Positions 32,089 through 43,500 of a DNA stretch of 64,000 bases are shown here, in pieces. The stretch is from assembly GCA_021234155.1 (NCBI GenBank), contig JAJEKV010000084.1, positions 1,754,545-1,818,544 of the forward strand, in the 5' to 3' direction. The notes under the pieces were generated by a model, which saw only the letters and a program-made list of their open reading frames with translations, was not told where the DNA came from and made no database searches. This DNA comes from Isoetes taiwanensis. Lineage: Eukaryota > Streptophyta > Lycopodiopsida > Isoetales > Isoetaceae. A program made the position numbers and the translations under genes. How positions within the stretch are numbered: the stretch's first letter is position 1; every line of letters starts with the position of its first letter.

Positions 32089-34491
32089 GTGAACACGATC
32101 AAAACCCGTTTTGTGAAGAGAGATTGCAACTCTAAACGACATCTTATTACTAGCAGGGACAAATCTAAAACCAAAGTTGTGCATAGCACTTTCTTCTCAA
32201 AATCCTTGGAAAATTTTAGCGTTCGTGGGATTTTTAAGGAAGTCTTGAATTAAGAAATTCCACTGATAGCGGATGAATTATTGGACAGTGCACTCTTTGG
32301 CTGGAAATATATTGACCAGATTAAGGACAAGGTGTATAAACCTTATGATGTCTTTGCTATAGACAGACCCAAAAAATGCCCTTGTAAGAATCCGAGCCTA
32401 TCTAAGTTCATTGATCCTAAAATTAATCATGTAAGAACCATGGACCTTGAAATTATCCACTGCCCCAAACTCAAGACGGCTTTTTTAAATGGTCTCAACC
32501 ATATCCCTGACTGTGGTTTCTCTTTGGATATATTTATGATTGACATTGAACATACATGTGATCAGTTCTTATCTACTCATCGTTTCAGCCCATTACACCT
32601 TAATGAAAGTGAAGTTGAAGTCATAAAACAAAAAGTGTTAGCCTTGGCTAAGGTCAAGATCATTGCTCACAAAAAGTGTTCGAAACCTAAGAGATTCTTA
32701 TGGGATGATGGGGAAGTTAAGAATAACTTGTTATGGCTGGAGAAAAATCTGTATATCTCTGAATTAGATAAAGCCAGCAATAACGCTTCATTTATCTGCC
32801 AATGGCATATCAAGGAAATGGCCTTGCTTAGACTCAACAGCTCCGATTTTGAAACTATATCCCTCAGTCCTGATGTGGTAAGGAACAATTGTGTCCTTGA
32901 TATTTCAAATTATCTTTCCCTTCAAACACCCTCGAGTGTTAAATTTCCATACCTTATGGGCATTTTTCAAGCCCATAAAGGTGAATATAGGTGGCTGACC
33001 AACGCGCATAATACAATATTTTCTGAAGTTTCGGATTTGTTGACTGCTATCTTGAATAGCTTTATTGATTTATGGCCAGAAGTCTGCCATTGGAATAGTG
33101 CCCGATTAAAAATTTGGCTCAAAGATAAAATTAACCCATGCTGGATGGTGACTTCCTCTTTCGACTTTGTCTTGAATCTCCCTAAAAAAATCTTTGATGT
33201 ATTCTCAATTGATATCACCAAATGCTATGAGAATTTACCCTTAGATGGTGAAGATGGTGTGATGGAAATCATGAAAGATATAGCTGGTCTTGTATGGGAT
33301 TTCATGGCTCAAAAGACACCTCTGGCGCAACTGGCTATCTGTAACAGAAATGGTACTTTTACCACCAAATGGTTAAAAGTGGACAAGGGCACTCAAAACA
33401 AATGGACGACCATCTCAAGAGAGGATTTTGCCAAGATTAGTGATTGGTTATTATGCCATTGTTTTTTACAAATGGGTGGAAAAATTTGGAGACAAAAAAG
33501 AGGAATTCCTGTGGGATTTTCTAGTAGTCCAGCTTGGTGCAACCTCTATTTGGCATGGTATGAACTTAGATTCATTGTAAAACTTGCAAAGCTTAATAGA
33601 GCTTCAGAGATTCCCAGATTCCAATATGCAGCTAGGTATATTGATGATCTCAGTATTTCCAATGGAGGGGATCTGAGAGAATTTTTCTCGTCAGACTCAA
33701 ACATCACCATTTACAATCTTGAGCATCTAGGTATTAAGGATGAGACTATTTACAGGATGAACTCCAAAGTTGGATACAAGATAAATTTCCTTAATGTCAC
33801 CATCGAAGTCATGGATCCCAACATTGGATTATTCCAGTTTTACAGATATGATAAAAGGACAAAATTAAATTTCGAGGCTAACAAATTTATAAACAAAGCA
33901 TTATCCTTTAAGCAAGCTACTTCAAATACATCTAATTTAATATTGTTATTTAAGTGCTTGACCATTGAATTTAAAGCCCTTTGCACATTATTATGTATTA
34001 TAAACTCTTACATTTCTATCTCTGTCAAAGGAACCCCTCCCCCTCCCCCTCCTCGCATTTACCCTCTTTTGTTCCCTTCCCTTTCTTTACCCCAAGCCTG
34101 CGTTACTGCTAGTTTTTTTTCTTTCTTATAATCGATTTCCTTTTATTAAGGGTCTTCTCTTAAAATAATCGACGGTGTCCTCCTCCTTATATAATTGGTA
34201 GTTTCCTTTTTCTTTCCTTTATTTGATCCTTGCTCCATCATGACCCCTTTCCATATATTTGCTCATGATTCCTTCCTATATATTTAGATGCCCATCTTTT
34301 AATAGACGCATAGGTATTTTAGATAAAAAGTCTCCCTTAACATTAATATTATCCTTAGCTCTTATCACTATCACTACATATATAATCTATTATATCCGAT
34401 AGGGATGCCCACGTGGCAGCAAGCCATGTCTTCTAAAGTCACGCATGTTTTTCCTGGATATTTTTCAGTGAAAGAGAAAAATGAAAAATAG
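32089..34491 (+). mobile_element. Penelope-like retroelement (tentative), RT gene + 3' UTR
   Basis: The right boundary at 34,491 is fixed because the 7,719-8,299 copy ends at the same base. The left boundary is unknown. Coding sequence in the RT frame starts at 32,089, directly after a splice-acceptor-like TTTTGTTTAG, with an in-frame TAG formed by that AG. Penelope-like elements are known to keep introns, so an intron here is plausible; LINE 2 would lie in it. The 3' UTR (34,132-34,491) is pyrimidine-rich, then AT-rich. No LTR, poly-A tail or GIY-YIG endonuclease motif is seen. Confidence 0.6.
32281..34131 (+). CDS. Reverse transcriptase, Penelope-like/RYIDDL type
   Basis: This open frame of 616 codons begins inside a longer one. 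The same phase is open from 32,089 except for one TAA at 32,251, so the true N-terminus is upstream. Visible blocks, numbered from 32,281: KKCSKPKRFLW at 131-141; LDKASNNASFICQWH at 162-176 (position of the Penelope DKG motif); FPYLMGIFQAHKGEYRWLTN at 222-241; FSIDITKCYENLP at 308-320 (RT catalytic Asp); KRGIPVGFSSSPAWCNLYLA at 406-425; RYIDDLSISN at 452-461 (catalytic DD). The order and the GIPxG and RYIDD forms fit Penelope-like RTs, not the YADD of LINEs or the YVDD of copia/gypsy elements. The last ~80 residues run into low complexity (TPPPPPP). Subgroup is uncertain; a TERT-like or other cellular RT cannot be excluded. Confidence 0.7.
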   Translation: MDSALFGWKYIDQIKDKVYKPYDVFAIDRPKKCPCKNPSLSKFIDPKINHVRTMDLEIIHCPKLKTAFLNGLNHIPDCGFSLDIFMIDIEHTCDQFLSTHRFSPLHLNESEVEVIKQKVLALAKVKIIAHKKCSKPKRFLWDDGEVKNNLLWLEKNLYISELDKASNNASFICQWHIKEMALLRLNSSDFETISLSPDVVRNNCVLDISNYLSLQTPSSVKFPYLMGIFQAHKGEYRWLTNAHNTIFSEVSDLLTAILNSFIDLWPEVCHWNSARLKIWLKDKINPCWMVTSSFDFVLNLPKKIFDVFSIDITKCYENLPLDGEDGVMEIMKDIAGLVWDFMAQKTPLAQLAICNRNGTFTTKWLKVDKGTQNKWTTISREDFAKISDWLLCHCFLQMGGKIWRQKRGIPVGFSSSPAWCNLYLAWYELRFIVKLAKLNRASEIPRFQYAARYIDDLSISNGGDLREFFSSDSNITIYNLEHLGIKDETIYRMNSKVGYKINFLNVTIEVMDPNIGLFQFYRYDKRTKLNFEANKFINKALSFKQATSNTSNLILLFKCLTIEFKALCTLLCIINSYISISVKGTPPPPPPRIYPLLFPSLSLPQACVTASFFSFL

Positions 34492-34844
34492 CTTTGCATC
34501 GTCTTGCGCCAGATAGATAATCGTGCAGTTTGCCTCGCTGTTTTAGCCATCTGTCACAAGTTTGTGGAAGATCTGAATGGCGGCAAACACTTCTGGGAAT
34601 TATTTGGTTGTATCGATTGCTTCTAAGGCAAGAAAAGAAATCAAAATATGTGGGCAGTGCGGCATCGGCTATCTATCAGTAAATTGTGACGGGTGTGAAT
34701 TTATAGACAGGTGTGAGGATCCCAGATAGCTAGAACATGGTTGAATGAGTTGTGTGTTATTTATTTCTTCATATAAATATGAAGACCTGCTCCATTATTT
34801 GTCATCTACTTCAAAGAAATGTTTAAGTGCCTTCATACTGCAGG

Positions 34845-34881
34845 TTTTTTTTTTTTTTTTTGTTGTTGTTGTTGTTGTTGT
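34845..34881. repeat. Poly-T followed by (GTT)n microsatellite
   Basis: About 17 T are followed by roughly seven GTT units. On the minus strand this reads (AAC)n then poly-A and could be an old retroposon tail. Confidence 0.8.
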
Positions 34882-35826
34882 TTCCTTTTCAAATTTTAAT
34901 TAGGTTTAGCCTGAGATCCTTTTCTTTGATCTATTCATGCTAGCTGAGACCTATTTTAAAATAGATATGTATATCTCTATATTTAGGCTTCATTTGATTA
35001 AATATGTTATCTATTCAATGCAAAAAATATGTTATCTGTTCTGCATAGAGTGCACAAGTCTAAGCTTGTGCATAATTTGTGCTTCAACAATGGGATTAGA
35101 CAGAATAGAGAGATTGCTTCTATATCTCAGCAGATAAGCCCTCTATATATAGTTCAGCAGATAAGCTCTGAACCTGTTAGCCATAATGCAAGACATTGGT
35201 GGCGGCTCTTTAATTCTAACTCTGGATAATGCAAGGTGTCACTGGCTTCCCCTTAATTCTAACTAAGAAAAAATGATTGATTACATGGAAGTGCCCCTTG
35301 TGGTAGTCCAGGGTGCACTTTGCTTAGAATATGTAGCATAATAACAGGGTTTTTTTTTGTGTTTTTGTCGGATGGGCATATTTGCCCTTTATTCCAAGAT
35401 CTGGACGGTACATAGCGATCCTCGTTTGTGGGGTATGCATGTACAAATTTTTGTATACTATATATTAAGGTTTGCAAAATACTATAAGGTTTGAAAATAT
35501 GTACTTAATGGTGTTAATTTTGTACATGTATTATAAATTTTTTGGGGCTCTCGCTGCCCTACGTAACCCCCGTGTGAATATGCACCCAAACCAAAGGGGG
35601 TTTAGGGGGATTTTAATTTAAATGTGTCAAATGCAATGATTTGTGTTAATAATATTAATGGAAGTTGTGTGTTAATGGTTTGTGTTAACTAAATTTTTTT
35701 TTTGGCCCCTTCGGGGCCTTAAGGATGTTGTAGGGGTGTACATATAGACATTACCTAATACTCCAATGATGGATGGAAGGGCACTAAGAAATCCATAAAT
35801 GCATGTAACAATTTTAGAACACTTCT

Positions 35827-35920
35827 GCATGTAATATTGTGCGTGTAATATCTGTGCATGGAGATTCCTTAGTGCATGTAATATTGTGCATATAATATCT
35901 GTGCATGGAGATTCCTTAGT
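35827..35920. repeat. 47-bp tandem duplication
   Basis: Two copies of GCATGTAATATTGTGC... ending GGAGATTCCTTAGT, with starts at 35,827 and 35,874, differ at a couple of bases. Confidence 0.8.
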
Positions 35921-36339
35921 GCATATGAATCATAATAGAAAATGGTAGTAGAGCTAATACTTTAATTGCTAATCACACCCAAAGAGATTGTTTCCAATCA
36001 GCACGCAAAAGTTCAACATGTAGCTTTTTCTGCACCATGGCAAAGTTGCTTGTTAATGCAACTACAAGGCATTGTCACATGTTTTGAAAAACATAAGATG
36101 CACCACTTCCCACTGTACATCGACTTTTAAACAATAGACAAATAGATTAATACAAAATGTCAACGGACCAGAAACAACAAAAGAGACTGAGTATATACTA
36201 GGAATTACCAATCTCTCTTGTACCAGCTCCATTTTCGGTCTTTTTTGTAACCATTGCACAAGTTTTGTAAAAGTTTGGACTTAGCTATCCGCAGAACTCT
36301 ATGTTCCATCAGGCTGTCCAAGACATATGAAGAATGCAA

Positions 36340-37370
36340 CTAGACACGATCCCTCAGTCGCTGATCTCCCGCGCCATAAAATTCATCCACTTTTTCACCA
36401 TTCTGGTAGAAGCTGAATGTTGGAGTGTAGCGTATGTCCTTTGTTTCTTCTGGACATTCATCGATGTCAGCATTAATGAATGAAGTTGATGGATGGTCAT
36501 TGCTAAGATTGCAAAATGTCGGAAGCATTTGTTTGCAGATATAACACCTATTCGTTCAAGCATGCATAAGCCAACATCAAAAGCAAAACCTCTAATCACA
36601 AAATTGAAAAGAAAGGTCATACCAACATGCTCCATAGCTCACTACGGCCTGCACAAGTTTCGTCCTGTCACAAATTATTCCAACAACACAGAATTATAAC
36701 AAACAATCTCTTCTCCAACCTGCCTTCCTTTACCCAACTTTAAGGACCAATATTTTCAATTTCACATCACCTTTACTCGCAACCAAACAACAGTAAAGTA
36801 ATTTGTCAAAAATGAAGATCTGTGAGGTTTTTACTCTATATTAGAGGCAGATATCATCATTCGATATGGTAAGCAATAAAATAATGCCTAAGCCTAAGGT
36901 GGAAATTCCACCTACTCATGGAAACAAAATTCAAGCGCTTCTAGTTCTATATATATATGGGAACAAATGATGCACTGGAGCATACTAGAGTCATCAAATT
37001 GTATATTCAGAGACATATGTATGTTGCATTAAGCTTGGGGTCGAAGCTATTACCTTCCATCCTGACGTATTGATTTGTTGTATACCAGATGTACAAAATG
37101 CCACAAGGTAAAATATCAGAGGCTACATATGTTCTTCAAAGACTTTAAGAAGTTGAGCTTTCTCATTTTTCCGTAATTGTTTACCTAGAAACGACTGTTG
37201 TGCACTTACCGGTCGTTTTGAAGTCCGGTTTTGCTGGATAAGACTGCTAAGCTCAGAGTCATTGTGAGCACTAACAAGATTTCTATTTGTTAATGGGCAG
37301 TGGCACTCCTGTGCCCTCTAATCCTCCTCTCCGGCTCTTATTCTTGCTAGGACCAGCATCTTCTGCCAGA
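36340..37370 (-). pseudogene. Thioredoxin-like 3-3 family gene, at least three exons, with two lesions
   Basis: This encodes a small thioredoxin-fold oxidoreductase close to plant thioredoxin-like 3-3. Exon C, 36,547-36,340, encodes CYICKQMLP, DIDECPEETKDIRYTPTF (cis-Pro) and GAGDQRLRDRV. Exon B, 36,648-36,623, is a 26-nt microexon (AVVSYGAC plus two bases of Trp). The join gives W-C-Y-I-C in the WCxxC position. Exon A ends at 37,210 with SLIQQNRTSKRP before a GTAAGT donor. Introns are 75 and 561 bp. Upstream, TGVPLPINK lies in a different frame from NLVSAHNDSE, implying a one-base slip near 37,285. The C-terminal W-L-H-S codons begin with TAG instead of TGG at 36,342. The start codon is not resolved. 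The final stop would cost about four residues, so if the slip is an assembly error this could be a working gene. Confidence 0.8.
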
Positions 37371-38705
<1,335 letters not shown>

Positions 38706-38934
38706 GAGGTGAGGTGAAGTGTAGTGTATTATTTCGTCTTTTGAGACCATTAGGTCTATGAGACGTCTAGAAAAACATGTTCAAAGTTAAAAACATTTTC
38801 ATGTGATGAGCCCTCAGAAAAGAGAGGCTCATCATCAATCTCACTCTCCTCTTCCTCATCAATTATACCTCTAGATATATTTACAATTGACTCTCGCAGT
38901 TGTAGTACATCTATTAGAAAACTTGCAATACGGG

Positions 38935-40537
38935 TGTGACGTCCCCTACTCATATACGGTGCACTCACCGTATACGAACAGGAGTTCATCCCCCATACCA
39001 GCTCCATACTGATACAGGGCCCTCCACGTATCACTGCAACCTTGGTGAGTTCCAGTGGGAAGAATGAAGGGGTCATTTACCCTGTCTCCCTCAGGGCCTA
39101 CCTAGCTGCGGAAGCGTAAACATACATGTCAGTATACAACATCAACATCACATACCCATCTCGAAGGATGGCACATCACATATCTGCATAGACAAAGATC
39201 AGTACATCACATATGGAATCCTACCCCAGGCTCAGACTCAAGGGCACGACTGACGGCTTGGGTCTCCAGAGGTCATTGCAGACAGAATTCATGGCAAATG
39301 GATTTGGCTGGCATAAGAACATGGCTTAGGGTTGTCCACTCCATCCGCCCCTCCTGTGCACACTTTGCAGAGTAGGTTGAAAAGTGTTGGGACCTTACTG
39401 TAGCCAGGGGCTATTCCTGGGTTGCATCTCCCCAGTTCCGATGGGGCAGGTAGGGATCACTCCCTCCAGAGATCTACATGCTGATTCAAGGTGACTAGAG
39501 GGCCACTGCCCTTATTCGACTTGAACCCAATGGAGAGTGACGCATCACTCCACGGGTGTCGAGCCCATGCCTTGCCCACACGCAGTGGCAAGCCATTAGA
39601 CCTAGTCCACAGGAATCCCCGGTAGGCCTTACACACCAAAGGGATCATTCTCATGAGTCAGGACATGAACCTCCTTATGAGCCAGTCTGGTCCCTTCACC
39701 CACAACCAGGTGTGGTTCTTGTACACAGGCCGAATTTACAGTGCGCTAAAGAGGCTAGCTAGGAGCATCAACTACTAGGCTTTAAGGTCTCTACCCCCCT
39801 TCCCAATACAATGAGTTCACAGAGATACATCATCATATACATATCACAGAAGAACTAAAGAACAAGATCTAATCTAAATCACAGAGTTAGGTTCTTTAGT
39901 TATGGCTCGATATCTAGAGATCTAGATGGCTGCTATAGGCAAATCAATAGGCTAAACCTACTTATTCTATGTCTGGGAGGCGATTTAGGCTATTGATTTG
40001 GCAAAATACCTGATCCTTGGCTTGCTCCTCCTGCTCTGAACTCGACCATGCTGCAGAACTGCTTGAAGATGAAGCTAGAGGGGAAAACTGATGGCCTAGT
40101 CTGCAGAGACAGACTTTGGGAGGCGAGATGGGCTCTTGAAGCAAGCAAAACAGAGCCCTAGAAGCCTTTAGATGAAAATGGAAAGTTAGGGTTTCCTAAG
40201 CCTATATAGACTAAGGGTTAGAGCTAGGGTTCCCACTATCCCCTTTAGGCATGTGGGATAATTGGATGTGGCCCCACTTATATTAAATAAGTGGCCTAGG
40301 ATATCCACATGGATAAATGTGTACACATGGATAAATGTGTACACATTGACACACACATGGATAAGTGTGCACATGAGCAAATGTGCCCATAATTAAATGC
40401 ACACACCTTGCAAGTTGCCTCCTAGGGTGCTTTTGCTCGGCTACGCGTCGGCGTACACATCAGTCGGAATGGCGTGTACGCGTGATGAGGCAGTACAGTA
40501 TACGTCTTAGGACTGTATACTGTGCTGGAACGTCACA
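38935..40537 (-). repeat. 3' LTR (complete, ~1.6 kb)
   Basis: Its ends are short inverted repeats (TGTGACGT / ACGTCACA on the plus strand). Near the plus-strand left end lies ATACGGTGCACTCACCGTAT, a hairpin with 8-bp arms and a 4-base loop. It matches 47,459-48,095 over its first ~700 bases, with indels of about 12-35 bp. Confidence 0.88.
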
Positions 40538-40551
40538 TTCTCCCCACCTTG
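40538..40551 (-). promoter_or_regulatory. Polypurine tract of the LTR element
   Basis: The minus strand reads CAAGGTGGGGAGAA immediately before the TGTGACG start of the 3' LTR. This is the position where second-strand DNA synthesis is primed. Confidence 0.8.
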
Positions 40552-43500
40552 AAATGATGCTGTCCACAGTATCGTGGGTCTCCCCACCTTGGGATCTTCT
40601 GAACCTGCAATCAACTTGATGCATACAATTTATTATTATTATACTTACACAATTATTCGAATTACTCTAAGGTAATGTTTAAGACATTACTGTACTATTT
40701 CATTATCCAATTAACTTATCACTTCATAACTTAATCAACGCAAGGTAATTACTAACCTTACTTAATACAACATTTAAGTTTATCAAAGTTTATCAATTTC
40801 ATACAAAATTTACACTTCCAAGGTACTCTTCATCCCTTGCAACACGTTATAACAAAATTTGTGTTGCAAGTCTTTGCACCTTAAAATCCTGCATTAATTT
40901 TACAATATCTATAATTACATACTTACTAGCTTACACAAGATTTAAGCGATTAGTTTCAATGGTAGAAATCACAACTACTCTAGAACTATCTATACAAGTG
41001 CTCGTGATGCGACTCCCCACCGGTTCTTCGTTCTCATTGGCCTCCTGGATTCACACCTCGCTAGAATATTAATGTAAAGTTGGTTATAAGGGAACCACTC
41101 CATCTATCTACATGAATGCATGACTAATCTCCCGGCATAGGAAGAGGATGCTTCTTCCATCGTGGCCGTGGAGACAGCGCCCTATAATGCCTATATGCCG
41201 CTCATGCCTACACCTTTAGTTGCCTGAGACGTGGAGGATAGGGTCCTTCCCGTATTTGGGCGTGAAGGATAGGGTCCTCCCCGTAGGCATTGACTAGGGG
41301 TGCTTTCCTATCAAGGCATTCCTGAATGACCTCTTATCTCTCGAGGTCGTCTACTTTCGTGGGACGGAAGTAGACTTTTTAATCTACCTTCCAACTCATC
41401 CAAGCAGAACCGCGGTCATGTCTACAATGACATTACACCACGTCCTAGAGATCACCGTAGTGGTCCCATCATCGGTAAATACGCATGCAACCCATACCTA
41501 GCATAGGCTGCATGCGTAGATTAACTTGAAACCTGCATGATTTCTGCTGGCTCCTTTAATGCATGCGATTAACATAATTACCCTAAGGTAATATTTATGA
41601 ATTAACATTATCATAGTATCGGATACATTACTTCCGATAGTACAATTATATTTACTCTAAGCTTTACAATATTTAATGACTTTTAGATCGCGATTATTTA
41701 AACAATAACCCTGATTTAGACCTATTGTTACATAGACAAGGTTTTAATTATCATACACAAGAATTAGATGTGCTTCTTATTCTCTTCCTTGGGTCCTGCT
41801 GCATTACCCTTGGAAGTATATCCCTAAGATGCACTTAAGTATATCTGAATTCTATTTTCTATTTATATTTATAAGGACCCCAAGGTCATATAGCTAACCT
41901 TGGAAGGAATTGCATCCTTGCGAAGGATTAATTAACATGGTACCTCACATTATCGTTGTTATTTAACTTATTTCCCTATGATACATATACGTACGGCAAC
42001 TTCTATGCAGTTATTAGGATCTATATTTAACTTATCAATAAGACACATTAAAGCTTATAATACATGCGCACACCTTACCTAAGGCTAGAACGCATCCACC
42101 CATTGAGCCGGCGTGGAGTAATTTGGAGATGACTTGGTCGTTGCATTGCTCCCATACTTTTGCTCCACTTCATTGGTGTAGTTAGCTACCACGTCAGTCT
42201 CGCACGTTGAAGGCCTCCTGTTCATTCGTTTCGGCTCTATTCGGTCAATTCGATGGCCCTTCAATCCTTAAGATGCAAGTACATTCAATTATAAGATTGA
42301 GCCCCACCACTTTCTTCGAAAAGAAAATGGTCCCACACCCCTTCAATGACGTTGTACACAACGTCATATCTATTCTCCCTTAAGAGGTTATACGCTTCTT
42401 ACGTAGCGCATTAATTTACTAGCCTTAGCTAACATATATAACCATCTAAGATGGATGCACATATTATGTTATCATTTATTTCAATATAATTATGGGTTAC
42501 CTACTTAGTTAGAACGATTCTAAACCACAAGGTTTTGTCATCATGACAATTCCTTTTGTCTCAAAAGACTATTTGATTACTATAATTCTTATTTTAGATG
42601 TACCTTGCATGTACTATTGTTTTATATTCTAGATATTCCCCCTTTCTTAGTTATTTAAACTCTTGGAATATTCCTACCAATCGAATTGATGCCATCGTAA
42701 CAAGTTGTTAGATTACTTCTTTTCTTTCGGTTGGATTATTCTTTTGGAGGTACTAGCTTTATACATGGTCAACAATTATCCTACTAATGATTCCGTCTTA
42801 GCGAGGTGATCAATCTCACCAAGTGGTTTCAATATGTTGGATGTCTGTTAACAATCGTGTATAATTTTAGTTACTCCTATGCATTTCCTTCCCAATCCTT
42901 GACGCTTAGCTCAATATTGGGGCAATCCTTTCAGCGAGAATATCTGGAAATGCCTTCTAATCCCAATATAGATGTTAGCGTCCATACATTTAACCTACCA
43001 GGCCCCATGGCCTTAGATCCTTGAGCTTGCTAGAAGCTCATCCACTCGTTGCCTGCTTGAAGTAGCAAGGTAACGTTCTTTCGAGTCTCTCAATACTTCA
43101 GTCTCCTTGATAGTGGCTCCTCTTTGATGTAGAGGTTGACTTTGTTCGTTAGAAGCCTCTCATTGCTGGTGGCTTGATGGTGTAGTTGATCACTTGAAAT
43201 CTTCCATGCCGCTTTTCAAAAGCCTGGATGAAAAAGATCTTTCATCTTGAACTCTTTGTCTTGGCAACTAAAGGACGACTCTGTATCCGATATTGTTTCT
43301 TCGACTCCATCGACGTCTCATACGTCGAGTCCTCTTGTCGTTATTGTGTTGCCCGAAGAGTCTTGAGGATGTTGATTGCTTCACCCCTGCAAATTGCCTG
43401 ACATCTCTTCCTTTGATCTGTTACGCTATGGGAGGGAAGGAATAACAAGGGAACTATATATGCAAAGCATATAGCTTACATAATTACAATTACTACTAGA

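Larger units (their letters stand above)
34492..36339. other. Unassigned AT-rich stretch with simple repeats
   Basis: No supported gene is visible. It contains a T17 run followed by (GTT)7 (34,845-34,881) and a 47-bp tandem duplication (35,827-35,920). Short frames around 35,000-35,480 have no motif. Confidence 0.4.
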
